Shown: one piece after another, positions 59,125 through 64,000 of the stretch | Position numbering within the stretch: position 1 is the stretch's first letter | Layout of the letters: each line of letters opens with the position of its first letter | Assembly: GCF_014863545.1 (NCBI RefSeq) | Contig: NZ_CP062260.1 | Span: 4,915,501 to 4,979,500 of the forward strand | DNA from: Paenibacillus sp. JNUCC32 | Lineage (GTDB): Bacteria; Bacillota; Bacilli; Paenibacillales; Paenibacillaceae | Direction: 5' to 3' | DNA: 64,000 nucleotides | Notes under the pieces: model-generated | Seen by the model: only the letters and a program-made list of their open reading frames with translations | What the model was told of the DNA's origin: nothing | Databases searched by the model: none | Made by a program: the position numbers and the translations under genes

Positions 59125-59996
59125 CCGAGCAAAAACTGATCCGCCAAAGTAAACAGCAGAATCGTCAGACTAATCACCTGATTCAGATTGTAGGAGGCAA
59201 GCTGCATCCGCCTGCGGCTGGAAGGCTTGATCATGCGATGCTCCACGGCCAGCAGCAGCACCGAGACGGCAATTCCCGTCAAGTAGAGCCAGCCCAAACC
59301 TTGGATAAAGTAAAGGGAAAGCAGCAGCATGACCATAATCCCGTGCAGCATTCTGGAAATGAGCAGTCCGCCTTCGAATCCAAACGCGCGGGGAATGCTC
59401 CATAAGCCGGTGCTGCGATCGAATTCGATATCCTGCGTGGCGTAGATGATATCAAATCCCGCAATCCACAGCATCACGACCGTGCCGATGATAAACGGAA
59501 TGAAGGCCAACTCCCCCGTTACGGCAAACCATGCCCCGATCGGAGCCGAAGCGATCGTAAAGCCCAGGTACAGATGGCACAGCCAGGTGAAGCGCTTGGT
59601 GTACGAGTACGTGCAGATCAGCACAATCGCTGCCGGTGATAGCACCAAGCAGAGCGGATTCAGCATGCCGGCCGCGAGAATAAAGACGGCAAAGTTAACG
59701 ACCACAAATACGTACACCTCGCGAGGCAGCAGAAGCTTTCTTGGCATATGGCGGTCCGCCGTTCTCGGGTTGGCCGCGTCGAACTTCAAATCGACGACGC
59801 GATTGAAGGCATTGGCCCCGTTGCGGGCGGCCACCAGCGCAATCAACGACCACAGCACGACATGCCATGACGGCACGCCGCCGGCGGCCCAGACCATGGA
59901 TATGATCGCAAAGGGCAGCGAGAACAGCGTGTGGGAGAACATCACCAGTTCTCCGAACATTTTGGTCTTATGAACGACTTTATACATCATCTGCAT
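59121..59996 (-). CDS. UbiA-family 4-hydroxybenzoate-type polyprenyltransferase (MqnP-like)
   Basis: A 291-residue membrane enzyme with about nine helices that transfers a polyprenyl chain to an aromatic acid. The first Asp motif is NAFNRVVDLKFDAANPRTADRHMPRKLL, and the second is DIIYATQDIEFDRSTGLWSIPRAFG. In Firmicutes this group (UbiA/MqnP) is tied to menaquinone synthesis, particularly the futalosine route, but no mqn genes are visible here. It ends a leftward cluster behind the class III aminotransferase (20-bp gap) and the U32 gene. Confidence 0.9.
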   Translation of the reverse strand: MQMMYKVVHKTKMFGELVMFSHTLFSLPFAIISMVWAAGGVPSWHVVLWSLIALVAARNGANAFNRVVDLKFDAANPRTADRHMPRKLLLPREVYVFVVVNFAVFILAAGMLNPLCLVLSPAAIVLICTYSYTKRFTWLCHLYLGFTIASAPIGAWFAVTGELAFIPFIIGTVVMLWIAGFDIIYATQDIEFDRSTGLWSIPRAFGFEGGLLISRMLHGIMVMLLLSLYFIQGLGWLYLTGIAVSVLLLAVEHRMIKPSSRRRMQLASYNLNQVISLTILLFTLADQFLLG

Positions 59997-60016
59997 CCGG
60001 ATCCAACCTCATTCGT

Positions 60017-61315
60017 TTATGTTTGGGATAACCCTGCCAGCACCTTATCCAAGGCACGGAGCATCGCTTCGATCCCTTCCTCCGGGATGATCATGGCGGG
60101 CTGAAAGGCCAGCACGTTTCGGCCCACCCCATTTTTACCGATAATAAAGCCTTCATCCTTCATGCGCTCCAGAATAATATCCGTCCGTGCTGCGCTCTCC
60201 TCGTCGGTCGCACCCCGGATTTCGGCTCCGGCCATAAACCCTTTGCCTCGGACATCGGCGATAAGCTCGTATCGGCCCTGCAGCTCCCTCAAGCCCTCGA
60301 TGAGCCGCCCGCCAACGCGCAGAGAACGTTCGACCAAGCCTTCCTGCTCGATGTAATCCAATACGGCAAGCGCCGTGGCGGATGATACCGGATTGCCGCC
60401 AAAGGTCGAGGCGGAGGGCCGATTCAGACTGGCGGCGATCTCATCCGTCGTGCAGAACGCGCCGATCGGCACGCCATTGCCCAAGGCCTTCGCCATGGTG
60501 AGAATATCGGGCACGATGCCGTAATGCTCGATCGCGAACATGCGTCCGGTGCGGCCGCAGCCTGTCTGGATTTCGTCGGCAATCAGGAGAATGCCGTGCT
60601 CCTCCAGCATCGCCTTCAGCTCGCGGAAATACCAATCCGGCGGCGCGATCATTCCCCCGTTGCCTTGGATCGGCTCTACGATCATGGCAGCAAAGCTGTC
60701 TCCCTTCGCAGCGAGCACGCTCGCCAAGGCATCCAGGGAGCGGCGGGCAGCGGCATCCTGGTCCATGCCGGGATCATAAGGTCGCGGAATAAACGCAGCC
60801 ACGTCCTCATCCAGGAAATCGTCGGCACGCCACATCGGAATGCCGGTCACGTTCATGGTCAGGAAGGTGCGGCCATGAAGGCCGTATTCCAGCGCAAGAA
60901 AATTGCGGCGTTTCGTATGCAGACGCGCAACAAGCAGTGCGCCTTCATTCGCCTCGGAGCCGCTGTTCACAAAGAACGTTCGCTTTAGGTTGCCGGGCAA
61001 AACGCCGTTTGCCAACCTCTCCGCCAGGTCCACCATCGGCTGGGTGAGGTAAATGGTTGACGTATGCTGCAGCGTCTGCAGCTGTTCAATCGTTCTTGCG
61101 GTAATAGCTTCATTGCAGTGGCCGCAGGCGACAACCGACACCCCCGTGAAGAAGTCGATATACGCTTTGCCATCATGGCCGTAAAGTTTATGCATCTTGC
61201 CGCTGACAATCTGGGGCGGTTCGCTATAGAAATGCGCCGTGCAAGGATAGCCGTACCGCAGGCGCTTGGCAGCGACGGCTTCCGGACCGGTATGCGTATG
61301 GCCTTCATGTTTCAT
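60017..61315 (-). CDS. Class III PLP-dependent aminotransferase
   Basis: A 432-residue fold-type I enzyme. The PLP-phosphate region is FFVNSGSEANEGALLVARLHTKRRNFLALEYGLHGRT, the PLP-stacking Asp is in ILLIADEIQTGCGRTGRMFAIEHYGIVPDILTMAKALGNGVPIGA with the Schiff-base Lys in MAKAL, and TFGGNPVSSATALAVLDYI follows. It resembles GabT, ornithine and alanine-glyoxylate aminotransferases; the amino donor cannot be inferred. It starts at ATG 61315, 111 bp after the U32 gene, with a GAGGAGCATCC ribosome site. Confidence 0.92.
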   Translation of the reverse strand: MKHEGHTHTGPEAVAAKRLRYGYPCTAHFYSEPPQIVSGKMHKLYGHDGKAYIDFFTGVSVVACGHCNEAITARTIEQLQTLQHTSTIYLTQPMVDLAERLANGVLPGNLKRTFFVNSGSEANEGALLVARLHTKRRNFLALEYGLHGRTFLTMNVTGIPMWRADDFLDEDVAAFIPRPYDPGMDQDAAARRSLDALASVLAAKGDSFAAMIVEPIQGNGGMIAPPDWYFRELKAMLEEHGILLIADEIQTGCGRTGRMFAIEHYGIVPDILTMAKALGNGVPIGAFCTTDEIAASLNRPSASTFGGNPVSSATALAVLDYIEQEGLVERSLRVGGRLIEGLRELQGRYELIADVRGKGFMAGAEIRGATDEESAARTDIILERMKDEGFIIGKNGVGRNVLAFQPAMIIPEEGIEAMLRALDKVLAGLSQT

Positions 61316-61426
61316 GGATGCTCCTCCTCTTTCGATTATTTCCGTTTTTCCATGTTCGGTGAAAAGAGACTGAGGACAACGGCGCCTCGCATCGGATCAT
61401 CTTCCTGCCCCGTCTCTATGCGGATA

Positions 61427-63406
61427 TCATGCTTCCGTCAGCTCCAGTTCCAGGGAATGGCCGAATTGGAGCGAACCGAGCGTGAACCCGGCGTATACCG
61501 GTGCCATGCTTTGATACAGCCTGCCGCATGCATCCAGGTTCAGCGAAGCTTGACGATATAACCGCACCAGGCTGCGAAGCTGCTCGGTCGTATACGTTTT
61601 TCCTTCGATGCGGAAATGATGGACGCCGGCTTCATACAGCTCCTTCAGGATCGGCATGTAGCACAGCTCCTTCGCCAGCGCCAAGTGGTTGCGCCCTGCG
61701 GCGTCCCGGTATACGGGATTCTCCCCTTTATCCGTAAGCAGCACGAGATGACGGTTATCCACGAAACGGTTGTCCTCTTCCGCTATGGGCTCGAACTCTG
61801 CGGCATTGGCGTATAAATCATGCTCCAGATACATGACGATTGGCGAGCCGTGAACGATGATCTCAAGGGGAATTTCCGGATGACGCAGCAATTTTGTCAA
61901 ATCATGGAGCTGAAGCTCTAGGGACGGATTGATTCGGGATATGCCAAAATGGTCCTGATAAAACGAAGCCGCCATATGGTTGTAGATGTTCAGGCTGAAA
62001 TCGGCGATCAGCGGCAGCCCGATGGTTTGAAACCTGTGCATGGCACCGATGTTGGTCGCAAGCAGGCCGTCCAGACCATAATGGTTAAACTCCTTGCCTG
62101 CGCTGAGAAACTGATGGTACTGCTCCATCTGAAGCTCATTCATCATGCGGGGCATGCCAAGGACAATCTCCGCGTCCCCTTTATCCGCCGTCAAGGCTTC
62201 GATGTCTTTGCGGCCAAACGGACGATCCGGCTGGAATACGTCCCCCGTCAGGTAAATGACGCCCGCTCCTTCTTCTAATGCCGCACGGGCCTGCTCTACC
62301 GTGTTGACATGCACCGTAATTTGCGGAATCGACGTGCCCTGCCGTTCCCGCTTCGCATGGCGAAGCGATTCCTTCACCTGGAGCACCCGTTCCTCCTTCG
62401 TCTCGCGTTCGGCGGTAGGCGTACTGAACACCTTCCCCGTACTGTAAAACTTGCCCGTTCCCTCATAGCGGCGATTAATGAAGCCCAGTCCCGGCTTGCC
62501 GAAGGCATAAGCCGTCGTGAAATCGCGCTTGCGATGTTTATGCAGCGTGTCCGCCCCCGCCTCGCGATTGTAGCCCAGCGGATCCGCAATATAACGATCG
62601 ATGGCATCTCCGTACGAATTCACGACCATCAGCAAAAACTCGGTGTCCCTCATGCGTCCTTCAATCTTGAAGCTGGTGATGCCGGACTTGATCAGCTCAG
62701 GAATGCTCTCGTACATGTACATATCCTTGGCCGCGAGCGGATACTCGGTCGGATAGAGATAGCCGTCCTTCTTCACCCGGTAATCCCAGCGGCAAGGCTT
62801 CATGCAGCGCCCGCGGTTAGAGCTGTTGCCGAACAGCATCGAGCTGTACAGGCAGTTGGCCCCGTGAACCGTGCACATGTCGCCGTGCACAAAATACTCG
62901 AACTCCATCCCGCTCCTGGCCTGCAGCACCTCTGCCGTTTTCAGGTCCATTTCGCGGGAAGCCACGATGCGGGAAACGCCCAATGCTTTGAGAGCTTCGA
63001 TCATTTCCAGGTTGTGCACGTTCATCATGACCGAGGAGTGAACCGGAATATTCGTGTAATTCATCTCTTGGATCAAGGGAAACACGGCCAGGTCCTGCGC
63101 GATAATGGCATCCGGGCCGATCTCGTTCAGAAAGGCGAAGTAGCGCTTCGCTTCCTCCAAGTCCTCTTCATTCATCAGGTTGTTCACTGTAATGTAGGCA
63201 CGTTTCCCGCGGTCATGCGCCAATTGGACGGCCTCGCCGACCTCCTCATAACTTAAGTTGTATCCCTTGCGCATCATACGCATGTTCAGCGATGGCCCCC
63301 CGAAATATACGGCATCGCAGTTTGCGTCAATGACGGTCTTGAATATCTCGAATGTTCCGGCTGGAGCCAACAGTTCCACTTCTTTACCATTAAAATAACG
63401 AGCCAC
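61427..63406 (-). CDS. Peptidase U32 family protein with Fe-S type cysteines
   Basis: A 659-residue protein with an N-terminal U32 barrel (about 1-310) and a second related half (about 350-650). The U32 core is VELLAPAGTFEIFKTVIDANCDAVYFGG, and FEYFVHGDMCTVHGANCLYS...RGRCMKPCRWDYR carries Cys178, 185, 201 and 205 in the arrangement that binds a [4Fe-4S] cluster in U32 proteins such as UbiU, UbiV and RlhA. U32 proteins are now linked to oxygen-independent hydroxylation and RNA modification rather than proteolysis. First gene of a cluster with an aminotransferase and a UbiA enzyme. A candidate Fnr box lies upstream. Confidence 0.9.
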   Translation of the reverse strand: MARYFNGKEVELLAPAGTFEIFKTVIDANCDAVYFGGPSLNMRMMRKGYNLSYEEVGEAVQLAHDRGKRAYITVNNLMNEEDLEEAKRYFAFLNEIGPDAIIAQDLAVFPLIQEMNYTNIPVHSSVMMNVHNLEMIEALKALGVSRIVASREMDLKTAEVLQARSGMEFEYFVHGDMCTVHGANCLYSSMLFGNSSNRGRCMKPCRWDYRVKKDGYLYPTEYPLAAKDMYMYESIPELIKSGITSFKIEGRMRDTEFLLMVVNSYGDAIDRYIADPLGYNREAGADTLHKHRKRDFTTAYAFGKPGLGFINRRYEGTGKFYSTGKVFSTPTAERETKEERVLQVKESLRHAKRERQGTSIPQITVHVNTVEQARAALEEGAGVIYLTGDVFQPDRPFGRKDIEALTADKGDAEIVLGMPRMMNELQMEQYHQFLSAGKEFNHYGLDGLLATNIGAMHRFQTIGLPLIADFSLNIYNHMAASFYQDHFGISRINPSLELQLHDLTKLLRHPEIPLEIIVHGSPIVMYLEHDLYANAAEFEPIAEEDNRFVDNRHLVLLTDKGENPVYRDAAGRNHLALAKELCYMPILKELYEAGVHHFRIEGKTYTTEQLRSLVRLYRQASLNLDACGRLYQSMAPVYAGFTLGSLQFGHSLELELTEA

Positions 63407-63444
63407 AGTCCGTTCCCCCTACTCCGAAAAATATATTTTTTTCA

Positions 63445-63487
63445 ATTGTAACATAATTCACAAATATGATTAGTGAATTAATTCACA
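63445..63487 (-). promoter_or_regulatory. Fnr/Crp-type box and -10 element upstream of the U32 cluster
   Basis: On the minus strand, TGTGAATTAATTCACT (63472-63487) fits TGTGA-N6-TCACA at 9 of 10 positions and contains a perfect 14-bp palindrome. TACAAT (63445-63450) is a good -10, with no good -35. The box centre falls about 41.5 bp upstream of the expected start site. Two more TGTGAAT half-sites flank it. Confidence 0.55.
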
Positions 63488-63548
63488 GCGATATTCACAG
63501 TAGGATCCCAGCTTTGAAAAGCAAATCAAGATACGAATCAATTTTATA

Positions 63549-63577
63549 TTGACCGAATGTTCATTCAATAATAAAAT
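63549..63577 (+). promoter_or_regulatory. Promoter with inverted repeat, upstream of the hydrolase
   Basis: TTGACC (63549-63554) and TAAAAT (63572-63577) are 17 bp apart. The spacer starts with the inverted repeat GAATG-TT-CATTC (63555-63566), a plausible TetR-type operator. Confidence 0.6.
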
Positions 63578-63627
63578 AATGTTCATCAAGCGCTTCACAT
63601 TATTGAAAATCGAATGGAGGTATTCTA

Positions 63628-64000
63628 TTGGATCTGCACTATGAAGTTCATGGAAACGGTAAGCCTATCGTCCTTGTTCACAGCGGTGGAGCCGATCTGC
63701 GGGACTGGAGTTATCTTGTCCCTCTTTTAGCGGAGCATTTTTGCGTCATTGCCTTTGACGGTCGCGGAGCCGGACGCTCTCCCTCTCCCGCTCAGCCGCC
63801 GAATTTTGTTGAAGACTTGTTATCTCTTCTTGATCATCTGGATATTCCGCAAGCTGCGATTGTCGGTCATTCTATGGGCGGCCGGATTGCCACGGAGTTC
63901 GCGATCCATTATCCTGAAAGGGTATCGGAACTGATTGTCATAGCGCCCGCCCTGTCCGGCTTCCCTTATTCTGAGGAAATGCAAACCTACATGCTCGGGG
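63628..64000 (+). CDS. Alpha/beta hydrolase, N-terminal part (runs off the window)
   Basis: The frame starts at TTG 63628-63630, preceded by TGGAGGTATTCTA, and is open to the window edge (124 codons). It begins MDLHYEVHGNGKPIVLVHSG, with the oxyanion region HSGGADLRDWSYLVP, FDGRGAGRS, and the nucleophile elbow VGHSMGGRIATEFAIHYPERV. This is a cytoplasmic esterase, lactonase or haloperoxidase-like enzyme; the substrate is unknown. The catalytic Asp and His lie beyond the window. Confidence 0.88.
   Translation, partial: MDLHYEVHGNGKPIVLVHSGGADLRDWSYLVPLLAEHFCVIAFDGRGAGRSPSPAQPPNFVEDLLSLLDHLDIPQAAIVGHSMGGRIATEFAIHYPERVSELIVIAPALSGFPYSEEMQTYMLG

Noticed and set aside
1..64000. Integrated prophage.
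   Set aside because: Only an orphan holin, a holin remnant and an amidase are present; there is no integrase, terminase, capsid or tail gene.

Overview
The window looks like chromosomal DNA of a Paenibacillus-type, spore-forming, Gram-positive Firmicute. The evidence is protein content (YjcZ sporulation peptide, SleB-type cortex hydrolase, stalk-domain secreted proteins, DUF4179 anti-sigma factors, CcdC, YezD, a menaquinone-type UbiA enzyme), strong GGAGG ribosome binding sites with frequent TTG and GTG starts, moderate GC, and U-tailed hairpin terminators after most operons. I see no IS element, CRISPR array or rRNA. One tRNA-Thr is present.

Layout. 1-5.3 kb: the N-terminal half of an MFS exporter, an ECF sigma/anti-sigma pair, and a two-gene operon of GH13 alpha-glucosidase and zinc-dependent polyol-type dehydrogenase. 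5.5-16.3 kb: a short UvrA-like ATPase, a deoxyribonucleotidase operon, a DinB-type operon with tiny overlapping frames, a lone phage-type holin, a heterodimeric ABC exporter with one degenerate ATP site, and a cell-wall amidase preceded by a decayed holin gene. 16.6-20.8 kb: small sporulation and membrane proteins, an ACR3/bile-acid-symporter-like permease, a relatively AT-rich patch (cupin, membrane protein, DHFR-like reductase), tRNA-Thr(CGU) and a thiamine-binding protein.

20.9-25.8 kb is the most striking region. A class I (B12-independent) ribonucleotide reductase, nrdA and nrdB, has NrdR boxes, then a cobalamin riboswitch, then an intrinsic terminator just before the nrdA start codon. 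The nrdA-nrdB gap holds an 87-bp tandem repeat array.

25.8-43 kb is a mosaic of small accessory and housekeeping units: a GNAT-RidA fusion, DUF817, a MarR-controlled DHA2 exporter, P-loop ATPases, an FMN reductase, VanW, an SDR, Nnr (NAD(P)HX repair), a secreted TIM-barrel-like protein, and a MerR/hydrolase operon with a 19-bp-spaced promoter. 42.8-46.3 kb is a sulfate ABC uptake operon (sbp-cysT-cysW, then yezD, no ATPase gene) with a 170-nt leader carrying a terminator hairpin. 46.4-57 kb carries a spore-cortex-type hydrolase with an odd start codon, a lactonase, secreted and membrane proteins, a second ECF sigma/anti-sigma pair, a TetR/metallo-beta-lactamase-fold operon with twin operators, CcdC, a quinone-type reductase, a three-way-junction element between convergent genes, and a CstR-like sensor. 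57.3-64 kb has a neopullulanase, then a leftward cluster of U32 protein, class III aminotransferase and UbiA prenyltransferase whose promoter carries a good Fnr-type box at about -41.5, and finally the start of an alpha/beta hydrolase.

All calls come from reading the sequence and recalled family knowledge; no database search was run. Promoters, operators and RNA structures are predictions.
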